DNA from: Gammaproteobacteria bacterium
GTDB taxonomy: Bacteria; Pseudomonadota; Gammaproteobacteria; Steroidobacterales; PWYM01
NCBI GenBank assembly: GCA_003567475.1
Contig: PWZL01000085.1
Coordinates: 1-32,256 of the forward strand
Direction: 5' to 3'
Length of the DNA: 32,256 nucleotides
Positions 8,505 through 17,299 of the stretch are shown piece by piece; the stretch's first letter is position 1, and each line of letters starts with the position of its first letter. Under the pieces are notes generated by a model, which searched no databases, was not told where the DNA came from, and saw nothing but the letters and a program-made list of their open reading frames with translations. A program made the translations under genes and the position numbers.

Positions 8505-9191
8505 ATGACTTCACCCAGCCGCGCCGACATTCTTCGTGATGGACTCTGGCGGCGTAACGCTGGCGTGGTGCAACTGCTGGGGCTCTGCCCCCTGCTCGCG
8601 GTCAGCACCTCGGCGGTGACGGGCCTCGGCCTTGGGCTGGCGACCCTGTTCGTGCTGACCTGCACCAATCTTCTCGTCTCGCTGCTGCGCCCTGTGCTGG
8701 TCGGCAGTCTGCGCATCCCGGTGTTCGTGCTGGTCATCGCCTCGCTGGTGACCGTGGTCGAACTGGTACTCGCTGCCTGGCTGCCGGCACTCGACCAGCG
8801 CCTCGGGCTGTTCGTGGCGCTGATTGTCACCAACTGCACCATCCTCGCCCGCGCCGAGGCCTTCGCCTCGCGCCAGCCCCCCGGGGCCGCGCTGCTCGAT
8901 GGCCTGGCCACCGGCACCGGCTTTGCCGCGGTGCTGTTGATCCTGGGGGCCGCCCGGGAACTCGTCGGCCGCGGCACGCTGTTCGCCGGGCTGGATCTGC
9001 TGTTCGGCCCTGCCGCGGCCGGCGCCGGCCTGACGCTGCCCGTCGACGGCCTGCTGCTCGCCGTGCTGCCACCCGGCGCGTTCATCGGCCTGGGCCTGAT
9101 GGTCGCCGCCTGGCGCTGGCTGAACCTGCGTCCGCACGCCAACGTCGCGCAGGCTGGCGCCGCCACCCCGACCGGAGAGTCGCACCGATGA
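8505..9191 (+). CDS. rnfE: Rnf electron transport complex subunit E
   Basis: RnfE is the integral membrane partner of RnfA (homologous to NqrD), completing the ion-translocating core. At 228 residues it is close to E. coli RsxE (231). The N-terminal 'NAGVVQLLGLCPLLAVSTS' and central 'ALIVTNCTILARAEAFA' contain the two conserved cysteine half-motifs that mirror those of RnfA, and about six hydrophobic helices are visible. Two earlier ATGs (8471 and 8482) are in other frames, so the ATG at 8505 is the only in-frame candidate consistent with family length. The stop overlaps nth by ATGA. Confidence 0.96.
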   Translation: MTSPSRADILRDGLWRRNAGVVQLLGLCPLLAVSTSAVTGLGLGLATLFVLTCTNLLVSLLRPVLVGSLRIPVFVLVIASLVTVVELVLAAWLPALDQRLGLFVALIVTNCTILARAEAFASRQPPGAALLDGLATGTGFAAVLLILGAARELVGRGTLFAGLDLLFGPAAAGAGLTLPVDGLLLAVLPPGAFIGLGLMVAAWRWLNLRPHANVAQAGAATPTGESHR

Positions 9192-9823
9192 ACCGGGAGA
9201 AGCGCAGCGAGATCTTTCGTCGCCTGCAGGCCGCCAACCCCTCGCCGACCACCGAACTGGAATACCGCAACGCTTTCGAGCTGCTGATCGCGGTCATCCT
9301 CTCCGCCCAGTCCACCGACGTCGGGGTCAACCGGGCCACCCGCGGGCTGTTCGCCGAGGCCCGTACCCCGGCCGGCATCCTCGCTCTCGGCGAGGAGGGC
9401 GTGCGCCGGCACATCCGGACGCTGGGGCTGTTCAACGCCAAGGCGAAAAACATCATCGCCACCTGCAGGCTGCTGCTCGAGCGCCACGGTGGCGAGGTCC
9501 CTGCGGAGCGTGCCGCGCTTGAATCGCTGCCCGGCGTGGGACGCAAGACCGCCAACGTGGTGCTCAACACCGCCTTCGGTCAAGCAACGATGGCGGTGGA
9601 CACGCACATCTTCCGGGTCAGCAACCGCACCGGGATCGCCAAGGGCAAGACCGTGCTGGAAGTCGAAAAACGACTGCTGCGAGTCGTCCCCGGCACCTAT
9701 CTGCAGGATGCCCATCACTGGCTGATTCTGCATGGCCGCTATGTCTGCAAGGCCAGGCGACCGGCCTGCAGCGCCTGCATCATCGCGGACCTCTGCGAAT
9801 ACCGGCACAAGAGCACCGACTGA
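9188..9823 (+). CDS. nth: Endonuclease III (DNA glycosylase/AP lyase)
   Basis: Nth removes oxidised pyrimidines from DNA and cleaves the abasic site in base-excision repair. It has 211 residues, like the E. coli enzyme, and the key residues fall at the same numbers. The helix-hairpin-helix LPGVGRKTA contains catalytic Lys120, the catalytic Asp138 lies in VDTHIFR, and the [4Fe-4S] cluster ligands are Cys187, Cys194, Cys197 and Cys203 (C-x6-C-x2-C-x5-C). The start overlaps the rnfE stop. The rnf-nth linkage is conserved across many gammaproteobacteria, and both products are Fe-S proteins. The enzyme looks intact. Confidence 0.98.
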   Translation: MNREKRSEIFRRLQAANPSPTTELEYRNAFELLIAVILSAQSTDVGVNRATRGLFAEARTPAGILALGEEGVRRHIRTLGLFNAKAKNIIATCRLLLERHGGEVPAERAALESLPGVGRKTANVVLNTAFGQATMAVDTHIFRVSNRTGIAKGKTVLEVEKRLLRVVPGTYLQDAHHWLILHGRYVCKARRPACSACIIADLCEYRHKSTD

Positions 9824-10278
9824 TGTTCCACGATCAGCAACGCGAACAGCTGCGCGCCATGTATTTCGCCGCCTGGGACAAGGCTCGGCGCGGGGCGCCC
9901 CTGGAGCCCCTCGAGCGCCAGCTCGCCGAGCTCATCGAACGCCACCCCGAATACCATGCCCTGCTGGCCCGCCCGGAGGTCAGCCTGGAGCGCGAGTTCA
10001 CACCTGAGGGAGGCCAGTCCAACCCCTTCCTGCACCTTGGGCTGCACATGGCGTTGATCGAGCAGGTCGGTACCGACCGTCCGCCCGGTATCCGGGCGCT
10101 CTGGCAGCAGCTCTGCGCCCGCCACGGCGACGACCACACGGCCGAGCATGCGATGATGGAGGTGCTGGCTGAAACCCTCTGGCAGGCGCAACGCGAGCAA
10201 CGCGCGCCCGACGAGACCACCTACCTGACGGCCCTGCGTGGGTTGGCTGGAGACTCCAGAGATCGGCAGGACGGCTAG
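9823..10278 (+). CDS. DUF1841 family protein
   Basis: This is a small cytoplasmic protein of 151 residues with no known activity. The match to the DUF1841 family is by recognisable motifs: 'LERQLAELIERHPEYHALL' near residues 30-48, 'NPFLHLGLHMALIEQ' with the conserved histidines at about 67-81, 'DRPPGIRALWQQL', and 'HAMMEVLAETLWQAQR' near the C-terminus. No signal peptide or membrane segment is present. The ATG shares a base with the nth stop (TGATG), so it is translationally coupled to nth. The conserved His residues could bind a metal, but that is only a guess. The family is largely proteobacterial. Confidence 0.85.
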   Translation: MFHDQQREQLRAMYFAAWDKARRGAPLEPLERQLAELIERHPEYHALLARPEVSLEREFTPEGGQSNPFLHLGLHMALIEQVGTDRPPGIRALWQQLCARHGDDHTAEHAMMEVLAETLWQAQREQRAPDETTYLTALRGLAGDSRDRQDG

Positions 10279-10290
10279 GAGCTGCGCGAC

Positions 10291-11310
10291 ATGACAACCC
10301 GATGGCGACTGACTCTGCTGGTGCTGCCGTGGCTGTTCCCACCCGCCCTGCCCACGGCGTCGGCCGATGTCGTGGAATGGCGGCTGGCGCATTACCTGCC
10401 GGAGCGTCACTTCTTCGCCAGCGGCTGGCTGCCCGAATGGGCGGCGTCGCTGGAGACGGCCAGCGAAGGCCGCCTGCGCATCGTCATTCATCCGAACAAC
10501 GAACTGCTGCGACTCAACGACATCGCCCCTGGGGTGCGCGAAGGCCTCGCAGAGCTCGGCTTCGGCCCGGCCCCGGCGAGCGCCGCGTTGTCGGTCCTCG
10601 GGCTGCCATTCATGGCCGACTCCGCCGAGCATGGGACCCGTATCGCGATGCGTCTGCTGGCAGAGGGCCTGCTCGACGATGACCTTTCAGGCCTTCACGT
10701 CGCGATGTTACAGACCAACGCCCCGTCGCTGCTGCATACGCGGAGCACGCCAGTACGCAGGCCTGCAGATCTCGACGGCCTACGCCTGCGCGGCGCCACA
10801 CCCGGCATCCGGGCGCTGCTCTTGGCCCTGGGGGCGACACCTGTGGAGGGCTTTCTCGCACCCCAGGTCTACGGCGCACTGCGCGACGGACATGTCGACG
10901 GTACTGTCTTCCCCTACGAGGCGATGGGCGTTTTCCGGCTGGCCGAGCAGACCGACTATCACACCGAGGTGTTTTTGTTCGTCAGCGCACTCGGGTTGTT
11001 CATCAATGCCGATGCGCTGGCTAACCTGCCGGAGGATCTGCGTGCCGTGGTGCTCGCACACAGCGGCAAGGCACAGGCGCTGACCGCCGCGCGGGCCTGG
11101 GATGCCGAGGAAGCCCGTGGTCGCGCCCTGGCGCTGGCCGCGGGAAACACCATTCTGCCGGTGAACCAGCAGACGCTGGTCGATTGGCGAGCCGCCGCAG
11201 AGAGCCATACCCGCACACGCCTTGCCGCCATTGCCGATGACGGGGTAGATGCCCAGGCACTGCGCGTGCGGATCCAGACACTGGCGGACGAGACTCGAGA
11301 CACGCCTTGA
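10291..11310 (+). CDS. TRAP transporter solute-binding protein, DctP family (orphan)
   Basis: This is a periplasmic substrate-binding protein of 339 residues. A signal peptide covers residues 1-25 (hydrophobic 'LTLLVLPWLFPPALPTASA', cleavage likely after ASA). The mature protein shows the DctP fold pattern: 'RLAHYLPERHFFASGWLPEWA', 'GRLRIVIHPNNEL', and 'DLDGLRLRGATPG', in which Arg167 corresponds to the arginine that usually salt-bridges the carboxylate of the ligand. A 'QVYGALRDGHVDGTVFP' segment follows. The ligand is therefore probably an organic acid. A GGAG overlapping the previous stop (TAGGAG) lies about ten bases before the ATG. No DctQ or DctM membrane subunits are next to it; the next gene is on the opposite strand. 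The partner permease must be elsewhere, or the protein has another role such as sensing. Confidence 0.85.
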   Translation: MTTRWRLTLLVLPWLFPPALPTASADVVEWRLAHYLPERHFFASGWLPEWAASLETASEGRLRIVIHPNNELLRLNDIAPGVREGLAELGFGPAPASAALSVLGLPFMADSAEHGTRIAMRLLAEGLLDDDLSGLHVAMLQTNAPSLLHTRSTPVRRPADLDGLRLRGATPGIRALLLALGATPVEGFLAPQVYGALRDGHVDGTVFPYEAMGVFRLAEQTDYHTEVFLFVSALGLFINADALANLPEDLRAVVLAHSGKAQALTAARAWDAEEARGRALALAAGNTILPVNQQTLVDWRAAAESHTRTRLAAIADDGVDAQALRVRIQTLADETRDTP

Positions 11311-11332
11311 TCGCCGGATCACCCCTGGAAGC

Positions 11333-13180
11333 TCAGCGGCTGCGCTTAGGCGGCAGCAGATCCGTCAACGTCCCCTCGAATGCTTCGGCAGCCATCGCGA
11401 CCGTTTCCGAGAGCGTGGGATGAGGGTGTATCGTCAGGCCGATATCTGCGGCATCCGCCCCCATCTCTATTGCCAGGGCGACTTCCGCGATCAAGTCGCC
11501 TGCGTTGGTGCCGACGATGCCCCCACCGATGACGCGGTGGGTCTCGGGATCGAAGAGCAGCTTGGTCAGACCTTCATCGCGGCCCATCGCCAGCGAACGT
11601 CCACTGGCGGCCCAGGGGAAGACCCCTTTCTCGTAACGGATACCCTCATCCTTGGCCGCCGTTTCGGTAAGTCCGACCCAGGCGACTTCGGGATCGGTGT
11701 AGGCCACTGAGGGAATGACGCGCGCATCGAAGGCGCGGTTCTGACCGGCAGCGACTTCCGCCGCCACCTTGCCTTCATGCACCGCCTTGTGGGCCAGCAT
11801 GGGACCACCGGCGAGATCACCGATCGCGAAGATATGCGCGACGTTGCTACGCATCTGCCGATCGACCTGGATCAGCCCGCGCTGATCGATCTCCACGCCA
11901 GCCGCCGCCGCGTCGAGCGTATCGCCGTTGGCCCGACGACCGACAGCCACCAGCACCCGATCGTAGGCCACCGGATCTTCGCCAGGCGCTCCAGCCCCGT
12001 CGAAACTGACCTCGAGGGCCGCGTCACCGGCGCGGACATCGGTCACCCGGGTACCCAGCATGATGTGCCGGCACAGCCGCCTCAGACGCTTCTCAAGCGG
12101 GCGCACCAAGTCACGATCAGCCCCGGGCATCAACCCCTCAGTCATCTCGACGATGTCCACCTCGACACCCAGCGCGGCATAGACCGTCGCCATCTCGAGA
12201 CCGATGATGCCGCCGCCGACCACCAGCAGTCGATCGGGCAATGATTCGAGTTCGAGCGCGCCGGTCGAATCGATGATTCGCGGGTCCTCAGGCCAACCTG
12301 GCAGGCGCACAGGTTCGGACCCTGCAGCGATGATGCACTGCTCGAACGCGATAGTGGTGCTGCCGTCGACGCCGTCGACCTCGAGCAGCTGCGGGCCGAG
12401 GAACCGCCCGGAACCGGTCACCACCTGCACCCCACGCTTCTCGGCCAGGGTACTCAGCCCTCCCACCAGCCGTTCGACGACGCCATCCTTCCATGCCCGC
12501 AGGCGCTCGAGATCAATTTCGGGCGTGCCGAAGCGAAGCCCGTGATCGGTAAAGGCGGCGGCCTCGTCGATGACCCGCGCAGCATGCAGCAGCGCCTTCG
12601 AGGGTATGCAGCCGACGTTGAGGCACACACCACCGAGGACCGGCCAGCGCTCCACCAGAGTCACGTCCATGCCGAGATCGGCCGCACGGAACGCCGCCGT
12701 ATAGCCGCCTGGGCCGGCGCCGAGCACCAGCAGCGCGGCACGTCGGTCCGCCTCGGGCAGCGACGGCGCTTCGCTGCTCGGTGTTGACGGCGACGATTCA
12801 GCGGAGGGTGTCGCTGCCTTCTTGCGCTCGGCAGCCGCCGGCCGGGGTGTTGCCGTTGTGCTGGCGCCGGGCGAATCACCCCGACCGGGGTCATCATCGG
12901 CCCCGGCGGCACGGTCGTCATCGCCGTCGTCAGCCGATCCCGTCACCTCCAGCACCAGGATCTCGCTGCCCTTGCCGACCCGGTCGCCCACGCTGACCAG
13001 TAATTCGCGTACGCGACCCGCCGTCGGTGAGGGCACATCCATCGCCGCCTTGTCGGTCTCCAGCGTGACCAGGCCCTGCTCGGGCACCACCTCATCGCCG
13101 ACCGCAACCAGGACTTCGATGATTTCGACGTCGTCGAAGTCCCCAAGATCCGGCACCGTGACCCTGTGCTCGTCGCTCAC
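11333..13180 (-). CDS. lpd: Dihydrolipoyl dehydrogenase (E3) with N-terminal lipoyl domain
   Basis: This is the E3 flavoenzyme of the pyruvate dehydrogenase complex, reoxidising dihydrolipoamide with NAD+. The GTG at 13180 overlaps the aceF stop (GTGA), has GGAGG eight bases upstream, and gives 615 residues. Domain order is: lipoyl domain (about 1-80, lipoyl Lys44 in ETDKAAMDVP); acidic, Pro/Ser/Ala-rich linker (about 82-145); FAD-binding GAGPGGY (154-160); redox disulfide Cys186-Cys191 (CLNVGC); NAD-binding GGGIIG (322-327); and dimerisation domain with catalytic His587 and Glu592 (HPTLSE). E. coli Lpd lacks the lipoyl domain; lipoyl-E3 fusions are known from Neisseria and other proteobacteria. 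The linker is unusually rich in aspartate. It converges with the DctP gene, with 22 bases between them. Confidence 0.97.
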   Translation of the reverse strand: MSDEHRVTVPDLGDFDDVEIIEVLVAVGDEVVPEQGLVTLETDKAAMDVPSPTAGRVRELLVSVGDRVGKGSEILVLEVTGSADDGDDDRAAGADDDPGRGDSPGASTTATPRPAAAERKKAATPSAESSPSTPSSEAPSLPEADRRAALLVLGAGPGGYTAAFRAADLGMDVTLVERWPVLGGVCLNVGCIPSKALLHAARVIDEAAAFTDHGLRFGTPEIDLERLRAWKDGVVERLVGGLSTLAEKRGVQVVTGSGRFLGPQLLEVDGVDGSTTIAFEQCIIAAGSEPVRLPGWPEDPRIIDSTGALELESLPDRLLVVGGGIIGLEMATVYAALGVEVDIVEMTEGLMPGADRDLVRPLEKRLRRLCRHIMLGTRVTDVRAGDAALEVSFDGAGAPGEDPVAYDRVLVAVGRRANGDTLDAAAAGVEIDQRGLIQVDRQMRSNVAHIFAIGDLAGGPMLAHKAVHEGKVAAEVAAGQNRAFDARVIPSVAYTDPEVAWVGLTETAAKDEGIRYEKGVFPWAASGRSLAMGRDEGLTKLLFDPETHRVIGGGIVGTNAGDLIAEVALAIEMGADAADIGLTIHPHPTLSETVAMAAEAFEGTLTDLLPPKRSR

Positions 13181-14574
13181 GGAATCGCCTCCATCAACCG
13201 GGAGACATTGCCGAGAATCTGCGCCAGCGCAGTGGTGAAGCGAGCGGCATCCGCGCCGTCGATGATGCGATGGTCGTAGGACAACGACAGCGGCAGCATC
13301 AGCCTGGGCACGAAGCGCTCCTCGTCCTCGTCCCACACCGGCTGCATGCTGGAGCGCGACACCCCGAGAATCGCGACCTCCGGCGCATTGATGATCGGGG
13401 TGAACGCGGTCCCGCCGATGCCACCGAGACTGGACACTGTGAAACAGCCACCCTGTATCTCGGCGGCACTCAGACGACCCTCGCGCGCCTTGCGCGAGAG
13501 CTTGGCGAGCTGGTCGGCGATCTCGAAGACGTCTTTCTGGTCGCAGTCACGGATCACGGGGACCATCAGACCATTCGGGGTGTCTGCGGCGAACCCGAGA
13601 TGCAGGTACTGCTTGAGCACCAGGTGCTCGCCATCCTGATCCAGACTGGCGTTGAACTGAGGGAACTCCTGCAACGCGAGTACGCAGGCGCGCATGATGA
13701 ACGCCAGCGGCGTCAACCGGATCCCACGTCCCTCCGCGCGCTCCTTGAGCTGCTGGCGACGAGATTCCATCTCTGTGATGTCGGCGGCGTCGTGCTGGGT
13801 GACGTGCGGCAGGTTGATCCAGCTGGCGTGCAGCCGCGGCCCGGAAATCTTCTGCACCCGCGACAGTGGTTCGCGCCGGACTTCGCCGAACTTGCTGAAA
13901 TCGACGCGCGGCACCTGCGGCAGACTGACGGCGTCGTGTGCCCGTCCACGCGCGATGAAACCCTTGACCCAGGCCTTGATGTCCTCGTCGGTCACTCGGC
14001 CCTTGCGGCCGCTGCCCTTGACGGCGGCGAGATCCACCCCGAGCTCGCGGGCCAGACGGCGCACTGATGGGCTGGCGTGGGCTTTGGTAAAGCCCGCTTC
14101 GTCGATCGGCGGCAGTAACGGCCCATCACTCGCCTCGCCGGCGGAGGTCTTGTCCTGGACTTCGCGTCGCTTCCCGGTCTCGGCACCCGACGCCTCCTCC
14201 GCGTCTTCGTCGGCGGCTTCGTCCTGATCTTCGGATCGTCCGGTCTGGGTTCGCCCGTCCTCCGGGCGCGTGGCATCACCGCTCGTATCCGCAGACGGTA
14301 ACGTCGCAGCCTCGTCACTGTCTGCCGGCTCAGCTGCGTCGTCATCGGCCTCTTCGAGCACCACGATGACATCGCCTTTGGCGATGCGATCACCGGTACT
14401 GACTCGGACCTCAGCCACCCGGCCGGCGGCCGTCGAGGGCACGTCCATGGCGGCCTTGTCGGTCTCCAGGGTCACCAGCGGGTCATCCAGAGCGATCGTA
14501 TCGCCGGGCTTGATCATGACCTCGATGACTTCGACCTCGTCAAAGTCACCCAGGTCGGGTACACGTATGTCCAA
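13177..14574 (-). CDS. aceF: Dihydrolipoamide acetyltransferase (E2) of pyruvate dehydrogenase
   Basis: This is the core acetyltransferase of the PDH complex. The TTG at 14574 is chosen because it gives the expected lipoyl N-terminus 'MDIRVPDLGDFDEVEV' and has AAGGA about seven bases upstream; longer upstream frames are Arg-rich and unlike the family. It has 465 residues: one lipoyl domain (1-75, Lys40 in ETDKAAMDVP), a strongly acidic linker (about 75-160), a peripheral-subunit-binding domain ('ASPSVRRLARELGVDL...GRKGRVTDEDI'), and the catalytic domain ending with HRIIDG (His435, Asp439). The linker lacks the usual Ala/Pro-rich character. Only one lipoyl domain is present, against three in E. 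coli AceF, but Lpd carries another. It lies between aceE and lpd. Confidence 0.97.
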   Translation of the reverse strand: MDIRVPDLGDFDEVEVIEVMIKPGDTIALDDPLVTLETDKAAMDVPSTAAGRVAEVRVSTGDRIAKGDVIVVLEEADDDAAEPADSDEAATLPSADTSGDATRPEDGRTQTGRSEDQDEAADEDAEEASGAETGKRREVQDKTSAGEASDGPLLPPIDEAGFTKAHASPSVRRLARELGVDLAAVKGSGRKGRVTDEDIKAWVKGFIARGRAHDAVSLPQVPRVDFSKFGEVRREPLSRVQKISGPRLHASWINLPHVTQHDAADITEMESRRQQLKERAEGRGIRLTPLAFIMRACVLALQEFPQFNASLDQDGEHLVLKQYLHLGFAADTPNGLMVPVIRDCDQKDVFEIADQLAKLSRKAREGRLSAAEIQGGCFTVSSLGGIGGTAFTPIINAPEVAILGVSRSSMQPVWDEDEERFVPRLMLPLSLSYDHRIIDGADAARFTTALAQILGNVSRLMEAIP

Positions 14575-14580
14575 TGGTCT

Positions 14581-14590
14581 GTCCTTTCCT
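14581..14590 (-). promoter_or_regulatory. Ribosome binding site deciding the aceF TTG start
   Basis: On the minus strand the sequence AGGAAAGGAC sits just before the TTG at 14574, with the AGGA of AAGGA about seven bases from it. No ATG in this frame lies at a position compatible with the lipoyl domain, so this site supports a TTG start. Confidence 0.55.
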
Positions 14591-14620
14591 GCGCGGCCGC
14601 CACCACGGCCACCCGTAAAC

Positions 14621-17299
14621 CTAGAGCGTGACCGGGTCGTCCTTGTCAGGATCGACGCCGAAGCGGCGCATCGCATCCACCACGACATCGACCTCGACGG
14701 CGCCGTCGTCGGCAAGCGCCTTCAGTGCCTCCAGCACCACGTGGTGTCGATCGACCTCGAAGAAGTTACGCAGGGCCGCGCGCGAATCGCTGCGACCAAA
14801 TCCGTCGGTCCCCAGGGTCACGAACCGCCCCGGCACCCACTGCCGGATCTGATCCGGCACGATCTTCATGTAATCGGTCGCAGCCACGAAGGGACCCGGC
14901 AGCCCGGCCAGCGATTCTTCGACGAAGCTCACGCGCCGCTCAGTGCCTGGATGGCGGGTGTTCCAGCGTTCGGTGGCCAGCGCCTCGCGGCGCAGCTCGT
15001 TGAAACTGGTGACGCTCCAGACATCGGCGCGCACGGCGAACTCCGACTCCAGCAGCTCGGCGGCGGCCAGCACCTCACGCAGGATCGTGCCACTGCCCAT
15101 CAGCTGCACACGCAGCTCGCCCTCGCCCCCCTCGCGTACCCGGTACATCCCACGCAGGATGCCTGCCTCGACGCCCTCCGGCATCGCCGGCTGCACGTAG
15201 TTCTCGTTCATCAGCGTGAGGTAGTAGAAGATATTCTCTTCCTCGGCGTACATGCGCCTGAGGCCGTCGTGCACGATCACCGCGAGCTCGTAGGCGTACG
15301 CAGGGTCGTAGGCCCGGCAGTTCGGCACGGTGGAGGCGAGCACGTGGCTGTGACCATCCTGGTGTTGTAGCCCCTCACCCGCCAGGGTGGTGCGCCCCGC
15401 CGTGCCACCCAGCAGAAAACCGCGCGCGCGCATGTCACCGCCCGCCCAGATGAAATCGCCAATGCGCTGGAAGCCGAACATCGAGTAATAGATGTAGAAC
15501 GGCACCATCGGTACACCGTGGTTGCTGTAGGCCGTGGCTGCGGCGAGCCAGGAACAGAAACTGCCGGCTTCGTTGATTCCTTCCTCGAGAATCTGACCTT
15601 TGGTGTCCTCACGGTAGGCCATGAGCTGATCGGCGTCCTGCGGGGTATACAGCTGCCCCACCGAGGAATAGATGCCGAACTGCCGGAACATGCCTTCCAT
15701 GCCGAAGGTCCGCGCCTCATCCGGCACGATCGGCACCACGTTCTTGCCGATGTCCTTGTCCTTCATCAGCGAGGTGAGCATGCGGACCATCGCCATGGTG
15801 GTGGAGATCTCGCGATCCCCGCTACCTGCGAGCTGGGTCTTGAACAGGTCAAGGGGCGGTGTCTTCAGCGTACCGCCAGAGAGCCGGCGGCTGGGCAGCG
15901 AGCCGCCGAGCGACCTGCGTTGCCCCTGGAGGTAACGCATCTCCTCACTGTCCTCCGGCGGACGCCGGAACGGCAGTTCGGCGATCTCCTCGTCAGACAC
16001 CGGAATATGGAAGCGATCGCGGAAAGCCTTGAGATCATCCTCGTCCAGCTTCTTCTGCTGGTGCGAGATGTTCTGACCCTCGCCGGCCTTGCCGAGACCA
16101 AAGCCCTTGACGGTCTTGGCGAGAATCACGGTCGGCTGGCCGGTATGGCGCATGGCGGCATCGAAGGCGGCGAACACCTTGATGGGATCATGGCCACCGC
16201 GATTGAGGCGCCAGATCTCATCATCCGACATGTTGGCGACCATCTCTTTCAATTCGGGGTAACGCCCGAAGAAGTTTTCGCGAGTATAGCCGCCGCTCTT
16301 GGCCTTGAAATTCTGGTAGTCGCCGTCAACGCATTCATCCATCAGCCGGCGCAGCAACCCCTTGGTGTCCTTGCCGAACAGCGGATCCCAGCGCCCGCCC
16401 CAGAGCACCTTGATGACGTTCCAGCCGGCGCCGGCGAAGGCCGCCTCGAGCTCCTGGATGATCTTGCCGTTGCCCCGCACCGGACCGTCCAGACGCTGCA
16501 GGTTACAGTTGACAACGAACACCAGGTTGTCGAGTTTCTCGCGCACCGGCATGGTGATTGCACCAAGCGACTCGGGTTCGTCCATCTCACCGTCACCCAG
16601 GAACGCCCAGACCTTGCGACCATCGGTATCGAGAATGCCGCGATGCTTGAGGTAGCGCATGAAGCGCGCCTGGTAGATCGCCATCATGGGCCCGAGACCC
16701 ATGGAGACGGTCGGGAACTGCCAGAAGTCCGGCATCAGCCAGGGATGCGGATACGAGGGCAGCCCCTGTCCTCCCACCTCCTGGCGGAAGTTCTTCAGCT
16801 GCTCTTCGCTGAGCCGCCCTTCCAGATAGGCCCGGGCATAAATCCCCGGCGAGGAATGTCCCTGGATGTACACCAGGTCGCCGCCGTGATCCTCCGAGGG
16901 TGCGCGCCAGAAATGATTGAAGCCCACTTCATAGAGTGTTGCCGAGGAGGCGTAGGTGGAGATGTGGCCTCCATATTCGGAACTCTTGCGATTGGCCGCC
17001 ACCACCATGGCCATTGCGTTCCAGCGAATGTAGGCCTCGAGTCTGCGCTCGAGCGAACGGTCCCCGGGGTACTCGGGTTGGTGCGCCACTGGGATGGTAT
17101 TGAGGTAGGCTGTATTGGGACTGTAAGGCAGGTAAGCGCCACTGCGCCGGGCGTGGTCGATCATGCGCTCCAGCAGGAAATGCGCCCGTTCGGCGCCGTG
17201 CACGCGCAGCACAGAGTCGATCGACTCCAGCCAGTCACGCGTCTCAAGCGGGTCGATGTCGTCAGGATGGTTGATCATCGAAGCGGCGCGCTGGGCCAT
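14621..17299 (-). CDS. aceE: Pyruvate dehydrogenase E1 component (homodimeric type)
   Basis: This thiamine-diphosphate enzyme decarboxylates pyruvate and reductively acetylates the E2 lipoyl group. It has 892 residues, close to E. coli AceE (887). The ThDP motif GDGEMDEPES starts at residue 235 and leads to NCNLQRLDGPV (from 264), together the GDG...NN-type Mg/ThDP-binding region. Other recognisable AceE blocks are 'WNAMAMVVAANR', 'QGHSSPGIYARA', 'TVKGFGLGKAGEGQN' and the C-terminal 'YMKIVPDQIRQWVPGRFVTLGTDGFGRSD'. The ATG at 17299 has GAGG about eight bases upstream. An 18-codon upstream extension exists in frame but lacks family similarity. It is the first gene of the aceE-aceF-lpd operon, 46 bases before aceF, and is divergent from the RNase T gene across 162 bases in which I see no convincing promoter or PdhR-type operator. 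Confidence 0.98.
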   Translation of the reverse strand: MAQRAASMINHPDDIDPLETRDWLESIDSVLRVHGAERAHFLLERMIDHARRSGAYLPYSPNTAYLNTIPVAHQPEYPGDRSLERRLEAYIRWNAMAMVVAANRKSSEYGGHISTYASSATLYEVGFNHFWRAPSEDHGGDLVYIQGHSSPGIYARAYLEGRLSEEQLKNFRQEVGGQGLPSYPHPWLMPDFWQFPTVSMGLGPMMAIYQARFMRYLKHRGILDTDGRKVWAFLGDGEMDEPESLGAITMPVREKLDNLVFVVNCNLQRLDGPVRGNGKIIQELEAAFAGAGWNVIKVLWGGRWDPLFGKDTKGLLRRLMDECVDGDYQNFKAKSGGYTRENFFGRYPELKEMVANMSDDEIWRLNRGGHDPIKVFAAFDAAMRHTGQPTVILAKTVKGFGLGKAGEGQNISHQQKKLDEDDLKAFRDRFHIPVSDEEIAELPFRRPPEDSEEMRYLQGQRRSLGGSLPSRRLSGGTLKTPPLDLFKTQLAGSGDREISTTMAMVRMLTSLMKDKDIGKNVVPIVPDEARTFGMEGMFRQFGIYSSVGQLYTPQDADQLMAYREDTKGQILEEGINEAGSFCSWLAAATAYSNHGVPMVPFYIYYSMFGFQRIGDFIWAGGDMRARGFLLGGTAGRTTLAGEGLQHQDGHSHVLASTVPNCRAYDPAYAYELAVIVHDGLRRMYAEEENIFYYLTLMNENYVQPAMPEGVEAGILRGMYRVREGGEGELRVQLMGSGTILREVLAAAELLESEFAVRADVWSVTSFNELRREALATERWNTRHPGTERRVSFVEESLAGLPGPFVAATDYMKIVPDQIRQWVPGRFVTLGTDGFGRSDSRAALRNFFEVDRHHVVLEALKALADDGAVEVDVVVDAMRRFGVDPDKDDPVTL

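Noticed and set aside
13337-14300. Second in-frame start regions for Lpd or AceF upstream of the chosen GTG and TTG
   Set aside because: Upstream in-frame extensions are Arg/Ala-rich, overlap the preceding gene and lack family similarity, while the chosen codons have good ribosome sites and give the expected lipoyl N-terminus.
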